Shown piece after piece: positions 7,132-13,735 of a stretch of 23,431 bases of DNA. Each line of letters opens with the position of its first letter. Within the stretch, counting starts at the first letter, position 1. Location of the stretch: positions 1-23,431 of the IMG/VR virus record IMGVR_UViG_3300020438_002867; one strand, written 5' to 3'. The translations under genes were made by a program, and so were the position numbers. The DNA is from a virus. The notes below the pieces were generated by a model. The model was not told where the DNA came from, made no database searches, and was given only the letters and a program-made list of their open reading frames with translations.

Positions 7132-7671
7132 TTATTTACACTCATCCATTTGTTGAAATAATTTTGTAGCAAAGTCAAAGCATATCTTAGCTTCATCTGC
7201 CATACTATCATTTGTTTTTGCTCTGATAGCTTCTTTAATTTTTTCTTGATCTCCGTCGAATTGATAAACACGCCCTTGTCCAGGTACACGTTTAGCAATC
7301 ATTTGTCCTCCACTTAAATCACCCATATGCCTTACATAGATATGTGCCATAAGTTTGTTAGGGTCATCTTTGATTGACATTATGTGATTCATATATTCTT
7401 TTACAACAGGAAGTAAAGGGGGTTGATTAGCATTGCCTATTCCCCAAAGCTCTTGATAGTCTTCATGTATTGCTGGTGCCCGTCTAATAGGCAAGTCGTC
7501 TAATAAACCTAGTGCCATAGCAAACATTTCAACAATGTTATATTGCGGGTGCTGATTAAAAAGAAAAGTAGCATAGCGTTCTTCCGATATGCCGCCAAGT
7601 AATTCTTTTACAAAGGCTTGCCTTTCTGCATTTTTATGATGTTCCCATGTGAGCTCTTTAAGGTTAGACAT
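7132..7671 (-). CDS. ho1: Heme oxygenase (biliverdin-producing)
   Basis: 179 residues. It opens heme to biliverdin IXalpha, CO and Fe2+ with ferredoxin or another reductant. The proximal heme ligand is seen in WEHHKNAER (His12, HxxAE pattern), and the distal helix motif GDLSGGQMIAKR at 117-128 carries the conserved Asp118 and Gly pairs. The length is shorter than plant-type HO1 (about 240) because the C-terminus stops soon after the last core helix. The ATG lies one base after the clpS stop, and the bilin reductase follows, so clpS-ho1-pcyX form one unit. Released iron could also matter in an iron-poor ocean (inference). Confidence 0.92.
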   Translation of the reverse strand: MSNLKELTWEHHKNAERQAFVKELLGGISEERYATFLFNQHPQYNIVEMFAMALGLLDDLPIRRAPAIHEDYQELWGIGNANQPPLLPVVKEYMNHIMSIKDDPNKLMAHIYVRHMGDLSGGQMIAKRVPGQGRVYQFDGDQEKIKEAIRAKTNDSMADEAKICFDFATKLFQQMDECK

Positions 7672-7974
7672 TTATTCCTCTTCTATTTTTACCTGCAAAG
7701 GAAATCCAGCATCACGTGCCCTATTGACAGTTTCGATACCTTTCATCTCTGCTATTTCGTAGTTATACGTTCCAACAACTACTGAGTCTTCATTATGAAT
7801 TGTCATAGTTAAATATTCAGCTCTTTCGTGTGTATGCTTAAACACTGTTGTCAATATCTCTATTACAAACTCTACTGGTGTAAAGTGATCGTTGATCATT
7901 ATAACATTGTACTTTGGTGGAATCAAATTTGTAATTTCAATTTTTTCGTCGATTACAACTTCTGCTTCTGACAT
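7672..7974 (-). CDS. clpS: ClpS, Clp protease N-degron adaptor
   Basis: 100 residues, usual length. ClpS binds proteins with bulky N-terminal residues and delivers them to ClpAP. The core is clear: PPKYNVIMINDHFTPVEFVI, ERAEYLTMTIHNEDSVVVG and FPLQVKIEEE. The binding pocket residues Asn28, Asp29 and His60 match E. coli Asn34, Asp35 and His66; Asp36 is replaced by His30 and the gatekeeper Met40 by Val33, which may change the preferred N-terminal residue. A ribosome site AAGGAG lies directly after a terminator-like hairpin (7987-8014). The downstream genes are heme oxygenase and bilin reductase. No clpA or clpP lies in the window, so host ClpA/ClpP would be the partner. Confidence 0.93.
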   Translation of the reverse strand: MSEAEVVIDEKIEITNLIPPKYNVIMINDHFTPVEFVIEILTTVFKHTHERAEYLTMTIHNEDSVVVGTYNYEIAEMKGIETVNRARDAGFPLQVKIEEE

Positions 7975-7986
7975 TTTTTACTCCTT

Positions 7987-8014
7987 AAAAATGGGGGAGA
8001 TATTCCACTCCCCC
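7987..8014 (-). terminator. Intrinsic terminator after hsp20, just before clpS
   Basis: Stem GGGGGAG / CTCCCCC (8014-8008 and 7999-7993) with an 8-base loop, followed on the minus strand by ATTTTT and then AAGGAG, the clpS ribosome site. It likely ends most hsp20 transcripts while letting some pass into clpS-ho1-pcyX. Confidence 0.75.
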
Positions 8015-8024
8015 TAGACTTTTG

Positions 8025-8480
8025 TTACTCAATTTTGCCTTCAATGACTGAACTGTCTTGAATTTCAATCGTTTTAGGCTTCAGTGCTTCCGGCACTTCT
8101 CTTTTTAGGTGTACGTTAAGCATACCTAAGTTTAGAGTGGCACCTTCTACTTCCACATGATCTGCTAGAGTAAACTCTCTACGGAAGTTGCGGCCGCCAA
8201 TACCTTTGTGTAGGTAGTTGACATTTTCATCTCCTTTAGGAGCATTTCCTTCTACTTTTAGAATGTTACCATCTTTAGTAATTTCTAAGTTATCCATACC
8301 AAATCCAGCGACAGCAATACTAATCATGTATTCGTCATCGTTGATTTGTGCAATATTATAGGGTGGGTAACCTTGTGATTTACTATTTGCAAACTGTTGA
8401 TTCAGTTCATTGAACATTCTATCAAAGCCAATAGTTGCTCTGTTGAAGTTGGGTAGGTCTAGAGTTGTTAGTCTTGTCAT
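8025..8480 (-). CDS. Small heat shock protein (Hsp20/IbpA-like)
   Basis: 151 residues, with an N-terminal arm (LDLPNFNRATIGFDRMFNEL), an alpha-crystallin domain from about residue 38 to 130 (YMISIAVAGFGMDNLEIT, YLHKGIGGRNFRREFTLAD, GMLNVHLKREVPE) and a C-terminal IEI motif in KPKTIEIQ, as in bacterial IbpA-type holdases. It keeps unfolding proteins soluble; T4-like marine phages often carry one, possibly as a scaffold helper for virion assembly. A strong ribosome site AAAGGAG precedes the ATG. A late-type box lies about 89 bases upstream, and a terminator follows, so it may be a single-gene late transcript. Confidence 0.93.
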   Translation of the reverse strand: MTRLTTLDLPNFNRATIGFDRMFNELNQQFANSKSQGYPPYNIAQINDDEYMISIAVAGFGMDNLEITKDGNILKVEGNAPKGDENVNYLHKGIGGRNFRREFTLADHVEVEGATLNLGMLNVHLKREVPEALKPKTIEIQDSSVIEGKIE

Positions 8481-8568
8481 TTTGTTTCTCCTTTAAAAAA
8501 GCAAGATTTATGTATGGATCCTTTCGGCATCCGTTTAAATGTACTCAGGTTCATCCTTTGTACACATT

Positions 8569-8576
8569 TATTTATC
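8569..8576 (-). promoter_or_regulatory. Late-promoter-like box before hsp20
   Basis: GATAAATA on the minus strand (7 of 8 to the T4 late box). It lies between the guaC stop (8582) and hsp20 (start 8480); no TTGACA-type promoter is visible in this roughly 100-base gap, which otherwise holds nothing I recognise. Confidence 0.4.
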
Positions 8577-8581
8577 ATCTG

Positions 8582-9706
8582 TTATTTGCCAACAGTTGAT
8601 TTTTCATATACACCATTGTGCGTTTGTGTGCAACGAACAAATGTTGTACACTTACTAAGTTGCTTTAGTTTTAACGCACCAGCGTATGTACAGGTTGACC
8701 TAATACCCCCGAGTACTTCTTGTACGGTATCCGCTACAGATCCTCTGTAGGGTACTAGGACAGTCCTGCCTTCTGATGAACGATAATCTTTCAATCCACC
8801 AAAATGCTTGTCGTTTGCACTTTCACTACTCATGCCGTAGAACTGCACAAACTGTTTTTGTTCAACTTTTCGTTTATGATTTTCTAAATGATCTTGAAAT
8901 TCGTATTCTAATTCATTTGTTTCATAAAACTTTGTAATTACTTCGCCACCGCCTTCATCATGGCCAGCAAGCATGCCACCGAGCATAACAAAATCTGCTC
9001 CAGCTGCAAAGGCTTTAGCGACATCTCCAGGGCAAGTACACCCACCGTCAGCAATAATGTGACCGCCAAGTCCATGGGCGGCGTCCGCACATTCGATAAC
9101 AGCAGATAACTGCGGGTATCCAACACCAGTTTGAATCCTAGTAGTGCAAACAGAGCCGGGACCAATGCCCACTTTAACAATAGATGCTCCACTTAATATT
9201 AACTCCTCTGTCATTTCTCCAGTAACTACATTACCTGCTATAATTACTAAGTTTGGAAACTCTTCTCTTACTTTACTAACATGTTTTGCAAAGTGATCTG
9301 AATATCCATTAGCAATATCCATACACACATATTTTAAGTTATCGTCAACTAATGCTACAACTTGCTGTAGTTTACAATAATCATCGTCACTAGTGCCAAT
9401 GCTCATTGCTACGTTGTTAGTTCGTAAGTAATCATCTGTATTAAAAAAATCAATAAGCTGGTTTGAAGTGTATGTTTTAACTAGACATGTAAAAATGTTT
9501 TGTTTGGCTAATTTATCTGCCATTTCAAACGTACCAACACCATCCATATTACTTGCCATAATAGGAATGCCTTCATAATCTTGTTTACTGTGTCTAAATG
9601 TAAATTTACGATCAAGTCTAACTTGACTACGACTTTTAAGTGTGCTACGCTTTGGACGAATAAGAACGTCCTTGTAATCTAATTTGACATCTTGTTCGAT
9701 GCGCAT
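8582..9706 (-). CDS. guaC: GMP reductase
   Basis: 374 residues. It converts GMP to IMP and ammonia with NADPH. The match to GuaC is strong from the start ([21 protein letters not shown]) through [39 protein letters not shown] and the active loop [13 protein letters not shown] with catalytic Cys187. The reductase-type SNMD and [10 protein letters not shown] segments favour GMP reductase over IMP dehydrogenase, and there is no CBS domain. Relative to E. coli GuaC (347 residues) there is an insertion of about 20 charged residues just before [11 protein letters not shown], in the flap region. It probably recycles host guanine nucleotides. It is co-transcribed with rpsU (5-base gap). Confidence 0.93.
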   Translation of the reverse strand: MRIEQDVKLDYKDVLIRPKRSTLKSRSQVRLDRKFTFRHSKQDYEGIPIMASNMDGVGTFEMADKLAKQNIFTCLVKTYTSNQLIDFFNTDDYLRTNNVAMSIGTSDDDYCKLQQVVALVDDNLKYVCMDIANGYSDHFAKHVSKVREEFPNLVIIAGNVVTGEMTEELILSGASIVKVGIGPGSVCTTRIQTGVGYPQLSAVIECADAAHGLGGHIIADGGCTCPGDVAKAFAAGADFVMLGGMLAGHDEGGGEVITKFYETNELEYEFQDHLENHKRKVEQKQFVQFYGMSSESANDKHFGGLKDYRSSEGRTVLVPYRGSVADTVQEVLGGIRSTCTYAGALKLKQLSKCTTFVRCTQTHNGVYEKSTVGK

Positions 9707-9711
9707 TTTGT

Positions 9712-9984
9712 TTACCTTTTCTTTTTTGCGTGGTATGGTTTAGTAAGTTCTGTTTCCATCTTAGATAGTTTTTTCAACCATCTAGCTCTTGCGGCTGCTT
9801 TTGCTTTTTTTCGCTTCAAGCTAGGTTTTGTATAAAACTCACGCTCACGTAGTTCTTGTAGAATTCCATCTTCTTGAACTTTCTTTTTAAACTTACGTAA
9901 TGCATAATTAAAGTCGCCGTTACGTACTTCAACATGCAAACCTTTATGCTGTGAATCTTTGTTATATGGTTTTTTGCGGATCAT
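9712..9984 (-). CDS. rpsU: Ribosomal protein bS21
   Basis: 90 residues, very basic. The bS21 core is plain: [20 protein letters not shown], then [19 protein letters not shown], then [10 protein letters not shown]. bS21 sits on the 30S platform near the anti-Shine-Dalgarno end of 16S rRNA and affects initiation. Phage-encoded bS21 has been reported from pelagiphages. A host-type bS21 is about 65-75 residues; here extra residues occur at both ends (N-terminal [15 protein letters not shown] and a C-terminal [10 protein letters not shown] tail). A GGAGG ribosome site (AGGAGGACAC before ATG) is perfect. It is the first gene behind promoter 10004-10032. Confidence 0.95.
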   Translation of the reverse strand: MIRKKPYNKDSQHKGLHVEVRNGDFNYALRKFKKKVQEDGILQELREREFYTKPSLKRKKAKAAARARWLKKLSKMETELTKPYHAKKKR

Positions 9985-10003
9985 GTGTCCTCCTATTTGT
10001 TAT

Positions 10004-10032
10004 ACTATAGCACAGTTATGTGTTGTTGTCAA
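10004..10032 (-). promoter_or_regulatory. Early-type promoter of rpsU-guaC
   Basis: TTGACA (10032-10027), 17-base spacer, TATAGT (10009-10004). The -35 includes the TGA stop of the upstream gene (10029-10031). Confidence 0.8.
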
Positions 10033-10409
10033 TCATCTTTTGGTAAAAAATTTAAATCATAAATATGATTACTGCTAAGATGTTTGTATATTGATTTATC
10101 AGACTTACTAAACCAATAAGAATTTTGCCTTGCGATTATAAAAGATAGCAACGGACGAAAAAATTCTATTGTATTATCTGTATCAATAATTGTATAGTCT
10201 GCAGATTTTGAAGCAGTAAGCACCCAATTTATTTCATCAGTATCTTGAACTAATCTATCAAACAAATAAAGATTAACATCATTATTATAGTCTGTTAGAA
10301 ATTCCGATTGCAAATGATCAAGTATATTTTTTTCTGGGTAAATTAAAACAATGTTTAATGCGTTGTTGTGTAACACATCTGGGTAGGTAATAATGTTAAT
10401 TTTGCTCAC
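10029..10409 (-). CDS. Hypothetical protein, GTG start
   Basis: 126 residues. It begins with GTG (codons read as MSKINIITYPDV), with AATAGG as ribosome site. It contains a Rossmann-like alternation of strands and helices (ALNIVLIYPEKNILDHL, SADYTIIDTDNTIEFF) but no nucleotide-binding motif. Its overall look is that of a small conserved protein of T4-like marine phages; function unknown. It follows the coiled-coil membrane protein with a 7-base gap. Confidence 0.75.
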   Translation of the reverse strand: MSKINIITYPDVLHNNALNIVLIYPEKNILDHLQSEFLTDYNNDVNLYLFDRLVQDTDEINWVLTASKSADYTIIDTDNTIEFFRPLLSFIIARQNSYWFSKSDKSIYKHLSSNHIYDLNFLPKDD

Positions 10410-10416
10410 TCAGCAC

Positions 10417-12660
10417 CTATTTGTTAAGTTTGTTAAATAGACTATCTTCGCTTTGCTCTGCATTTTGTTGGTATTCATCTTTTTCCCATGGCAATTTATC
10501 TATCTTACCATGTATATATAAGTTTTTGTAGTGTTTTAGAGTCTCTTCTGGATTATCTTCTTTCCATGCTGTCTTAGCATCAACATAGGTTTGATCGTCA
10601 TCTTTTTTATCGTATTCTACTTCTCTAGCTTTAATATCTAGATTAGACTTACGTGGCTTAAAAGTTACGGGTGTAGGACCTATTGGTCCGTTGTCATGTA
10701 TAACTTCTTCTAATTCCTCTTCAGATGTTGTAGCACTTCCTCCGGTGTCCTGCCCGGTATTAGTTTGCTCTTGGGTTTTGTCACTGTTAGGAACTTGTTC
10801 TTCTGCAGGTTCCACATCGCCCCGTCCTGATAGACTTTCCTCATCATCGGCTTCTCTATCTCGTTCATTATGTTCCACATCACCATCTTGTATATCGCTG
10901 TCTGTAGGTTCCACCACTGTTCCATCTATTTCTCCTTTGGTCTGGTCCACTTGTCCATCGTCGTCTTCTCTGGCCACAGCCATTCCGCTGGCAGCGGTTC
11001 CTCCAGGTTGTTCGGTTCCAATGGCAGGTTCCCCATTAGGTCCTTCAACTTTTGATTCCGATCCGGTGTTGTCTCCGTTATCATTTATTTCTTCCTTTTG
11101 TTCCGCAGGCGGCGCAGGAGTGTCAATATTATAAACAGGGTTGTCAATTATACGTTGTGCTCTTGCTCGTTCGTATTCAGCTCTTTCGAGCCGAAGACGT
11201 TCACCGTCGTCATCTTTGGGCTTTCTATTAAAGTCAAAGGTATATTGTGCGGCTATTAACAGTAGAACGGCAAGTGGATCAAACACAAAGATAATAATAA
11301 TAATTACCCAACGTACAGCTTCTTCGAGCATGTTATTGTCTGCTTGTTCGCCATATACAAACTCAGCAATGTATTTGATTGGTCCTACTTCTGCTTCTAG
11401 TTTACGGTACTCCGCTTCTAGTTCTATTTTTTCTTCTGTAAGTGTGTCAATTTCTGTGTTAGCAGATTTGATACGGTCTTGTTGTTCGTCAATGTCTGCT
11501 TCTAATTCTTCTGCATTTGTTTTGTCGCCTAGCTGACTGCGTAATCTTTCTATCAACACTTGTGACTGTGCTACTTGTGCTTCTGCACTCTCGCGTAGTC
11601 TTTGTATTTCATTTCTAGCAGTAGAGATAGAAGGTGATTCTGTTTGGCGTACTTCATCGATCTTAGCAAGCATTGTAAGCTCTCTGTCTTTCAATGCAGG
11701 TATTTGTGTTGTGCGAATATCTTTAACTACTTCCGCTAATCTTGTACGTTCTTCATCTACAGTTGTTGTGGCTCCTTGACGTATATTAGATATTTCTAGT
11801 TGTATTTGTGTTATGCGTGATCGTTGTGCTTCGACCCATTTAGCGAGAGCAGTTCTAGTGTTGCCGCCAAACAGTCCATCACTTGTGACGCCAATGATTG
11901 CTTGTCCTGCACGAATTTGCCCTTGTTCTGTTGATTGTAGTTGGTTAGTAACACGTATAATTTCTTGTTCTATATCTGCAATACTTTGTGTAAGAGGCTG
12001 AGTTGCAGTTGTGTCAGCTTCTAGTGTACTAATCTTTTGTTCATAATCTCTTGCGCTTTGTTCTAAACGCAATACTTCTGCTTGTATGTTAGCAAGCTGA
12101 TCTTCGTATGGTTTAGTTCTTGTGTTATCACTTGCTCTTGCATCTGAGATAATTTGGTTCTGTTGTGCAATGGCAGGATTAATGCGTTCAAATGCTTTAT
12201 CAATGCGTCCTTGTTCTTTATCAATCTGTGCTTGCATAGTCGCATCAGCACCAGTCTCGCTATTTTCTAGTTGTCCAATACGTGTGTTAGCACGAGTAAC
12301 AATAGCGTTCTGTCTTTCAATTTCGCTTGTAATACTAGCTACTCTAGCAATGCTTTCTTCGCTTGCACTTGTTTGTTCAATGTGTGCTTTTGATAGGAAG
12401 CCAAAGATACCCATGCTTGTAATAAACATGAGTACAACAACTGCAATAGAAAGATAACTTTTAAGCCACCACGTTGCTCGTTCCCAGTACTTGTGTAACC
12501 ACACTGCGGTTACAAGTTTTGCTATTTCTAATGTGCCGCCCATTATCATAATAGGTATTGCCGCGGCTGCAAATATAGCTACAAGTCCTGCGACAGAGTA
12601 GTATATTGCCACAGCACTGATGCACAATGCTGTGATTAATGTAAGTATTCCAAAGATCAT
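10417..12660 (-). CDS. Large membrane-anchored coiled-coil protein
   Basis: 747 residues. At least three hydrophobic segments lie near residues 5-30, 32-55 and 68-90; another (WVIIIIIFVF...AVLLLIAAQY) at about 460-490. Between them, residues 95-455 form a long charged coiled coil (EIERQNAIV, EQEIIRVTNQLQ, LEADIDEQQDRI). Inside it, residues 255-279 (IIGVTSDGLFGGNTRTALAKW) resemble the DGxFGxxTxxAL pattern of peptidoglycan-binding repeats. The C-terminal 260 residues are Glu/Asp/Gln-rich, low-complexity and likely disordered. Such coil-containing proteins recur in marine T4-like phages, function unknown. The neighbouring SleB hydrolase points to an envelope or lysis role (inference). Confidence 0.8.
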   Translation of the reverse strand: MIFGILTLITALCISAVAIYYSVAGLVAIFAAAAIPIMIMGGTLEIAKLVTAVWLHKYWERATWWLKSYLSIAVVVLMFITSMGIFGFLSKAHIEQTSASEESIARVASITSEIERQNAIVTRANTRIGQLENSETGADATMQAQIDKEQGRIDKAFERINPAIAQQNQIISDARASDNTRTKPYEDQLANIQAEVLRLEQSARDYEQKISTLEADTTATQPLTQSIADIEQEIIRVTNQLQSTEQGQIRAGQAIIGVTSDGLFGGNTRTALAKWVEAQRSRITQIQLEISNIRQGATTTVDEERTRLAEVVKDIRTTQIPALKDRELTMLAKIDEVRQTESPSISTARNEIQRLRESAEAQVAQSQVLIERLRSQLGDKTNAEELEADIDEQQDRIKSANTEIDTLTEEKIELEAEYRKLEAEVGPIKYIAEFVYGEQADNNMLEEAVRWVIIIIIFVFDPLAVLLLIAAQYTFDFNRKPKDDDGERLRLERAEYERARAQRIIDNPVYNIDTPAPPAEQKEEINDNGDNTGSESKVEGPNGEPAIGTEQPGGTAASGMAVAREDDDGQVDQTKGEIDGTVVEPTDSDIQDGDVEHNERDREADDEESLSGRGDVEPAEEQVPNSDKTQEQTNTGQDTGGSATTSEEELEEVIHDNGPIGPTPVTFKPRKSNLDIKAREVEYDKKDDDQTYVDAKTAWKEDNPEETLKHYKNLYIHGKIDKLPWEKDEYQQNAEQSEDSLFNKLNK

Positions 12661-12702
12661 AATATATTTAACCCCATACGATCTTCAAATTATAGTGTAG
12701 TA

Positions 12703-13212
12703 TTAATCTGTCCATCTATAATATATGTGATCGCCTATTTTTCCAACTAATTGTAATGAACTAGCCCACCGTGGGCTAACATATCCTGCGTGATAGTGTG
12801 TTGCACCTTCTGTAAGTCCACGAAACTCTCCGTAATTAATTATTCTGTATGCAGATACTTGTGCCGACTGCCAAGCGTCAGTGTCTTTTGGTTCGTCGGG
12901 TTTCCCATCACAGTACCAACTAAACTGACAACGATTTCTAATAGGAATAGGTTTACCTGTTTTCCAACTTGCCTTATGTTCGCCCTGATATACTACATTA
13001 CACACTGTTTGCGGATAACGAGTATCTTGTACTCTATTAAGAACTACATCTGCAACTGCCATTTGGTCTGCAAAATTTGAGCCCCTAGCTTCATAATAGA
13101 TGTTTAAAGCTAGACAATATTCTTCTGGGTATTCTTCTTTAGCATACAAGTTTTCGCCTAGTGTAACAGTCGCAAAGACGGCTAGTATTCCTGCTATAAA
13201 AAATGTTTTCAT
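12703..13212 (-). CDS. SleB-type cell wall hydrolase (putative endolysin)
   Basis: 169 residues. Residues 1-24 form a signal peptide or signal-anchor (MKTFFIAGILAVFATVTLG). The Hydrolase_2/SleB domain follows: CLALNIYYEARGSNFADQMA with the candidate catalytic Glu41, AVADVVLNRVQD, CQFSWYCDGK, GATHYHAGYVSPRWA and the final GDHIYYRW. SleB-family enzymes are peptidoglycan lytic transglycosylases. With a signal sequence the enzyme could be exported by the host Sec system and would not strictly need a classical holin (inference). It is preceded by a basic protein gene with a 14-base gap and followed by the coiled-coil membrane protein. Confidence 0.88.
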   Translation of the reverse strand: MKTFFIAGILAVFATVTLGENLYAKEEYPEEYCLALNIYYEARGSNFADQMAVADVVLNRVQDTRYPQTVCNVVYQGEHKASWKTGKPIPIRNRCQFSWYCDGKPDEPKDTDAWQSAQVSAYRIINYGEFRGLTEGATHYHAGYVSPRWASSLQLVGKIGDHIYYRWTD

Positions 13213-13226
13213 GATTACCTCTGTTG

Positions 13227-13664
13227 TTAGCGCCGCATGGCGGAGATGTCTTTAGCTTGTGTTGTACCACGCATGACCGGTACAGCATTTGACTTGTGCA
13301 TTGTAGCAATGCCTACAATTAAATCGCCTGTATACTTAGGATGTTCTTTCTTAGGCGCTGTGCCAACACCATCTCCGTGACTAGGAATGTGTGCTGTAGA
13401 ACGATGGTTGACACTAGGTGTTGATACATACTGATTGTTTTTTGTAGCGGGTTTCTTTTTAGGTTTATATTCGCCGCGAGTGTATGCAATATAGTCGTCT
13501 AACGTATCATACTGCGATGAATGGCAATTGATTCTACGCATCTGTTTGTTGTGCGCTCGCCAATCTTGTTCTAGTTTGAGTCGTTGTTTATCTGTAATCT
13601 TTTTTGCCTTACGTTTCTTATAATTAGTAGTTGTTAGGTAAGGACCTACCAGCGACATTGTCAT
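13227..13664 (-). CDS. Hypothetical basic protein
   Basis: 145 residues, rich in Lys, Arg, Thr and His, largely disordered in appearance (YKPKKKPATKNNQ, HIPSHGDGVGTAPKKEH), ending with GIATMHKSNAVPVMRGTTQA. A similar Pro/Lys-rich protein ending in HKSNAVPV is, to my memory, common in T4-like marine phages; its role is unknown. The start is ATG at 13664, or ATG two codons later. GGAG in front is part of the 3' arm of a terminator stem (see 13665-13713). Confidence 0.75.
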   Translation of the reverse strand: MTMSLVGPYLTTTNYKKRKAKKITDKQRLKLEQDWRAHNKQMRRINCHSSQYDTLDDYIAYTRGEYKPKKKPATKNNQYVSTPSVNHRSTAHIPSHGDGVGTAPKKEHPKYTGDLIVGIATMHKSNAVPVMRGTTQAKDISAMRR

Positions 13665-13713
13665 AAAAAAACTCCTGCTATTTGTTACTGTCTATACAGT
13701 ATAACAGGAGTTT
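13665..13713 (-). terminator. Terminator hairpin containing a promoter and the next RBS
   Basis: Arms AAACTCCTG (13713-13705) and CAGGAGTTT (13677-13669) enclose a second stem, TACTGT / ACAGTA (13701-13696 and 13691-13686). A run of seven T follows the stem on the minus strand (13671-13665), directly before the ATG at 13664. The AGGAG of the 3' arm is the ribosome site of that gene. Confidence 0.75.
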
Positions 13714-13726
13714 AGGTGTGTGTCAA
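13698..13726 (-). promoter_or_regulatory. Early-type promoter nested in the terminator
   Basis: TTGACA (13726-13721), 17-base spacer, TATACT (13703-13698). The expected start near 13691 lies downstream of the 5' arm of the outer stem, so RNA from here would leave the ribosome site unpaired. It drives the gene at 13664 and probably the SleB gene. Confidence 0.75.
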
Positions 13727-13735
13727 CCTTTTATT

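Noticed and set aside
7130-7145. TGTAAATA box before pcyX as a late promoter
   Set aside because: It ends only a few bases before the ATG, leaving no leader; probably chance.
7110-7298. Minus-strand frame of 62 residues at the ho1/pcyX junction
   Set aside because: Lies in another frame of ho1, which is clearly the real gene.
8938-9192. Minus-strand frame of 84 residues inside guaC
   Set aside because: Second frame of a very well conserved enzyme; Leu-rich shadow without a start signal.
10691-11536. Plus-strand frames of 131-147 residues, Ser-rich
   Set aside because: Antisense shadows of the Glu/Gln-rich coiled-coil gene.
12689-12717. TATAAT before the coiled-coil gene as an early promoter
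   Set aside because: The -10 is perfect, but at 17 bases upstream the -35 position reads AGATGG, so it does not match the promoter family.
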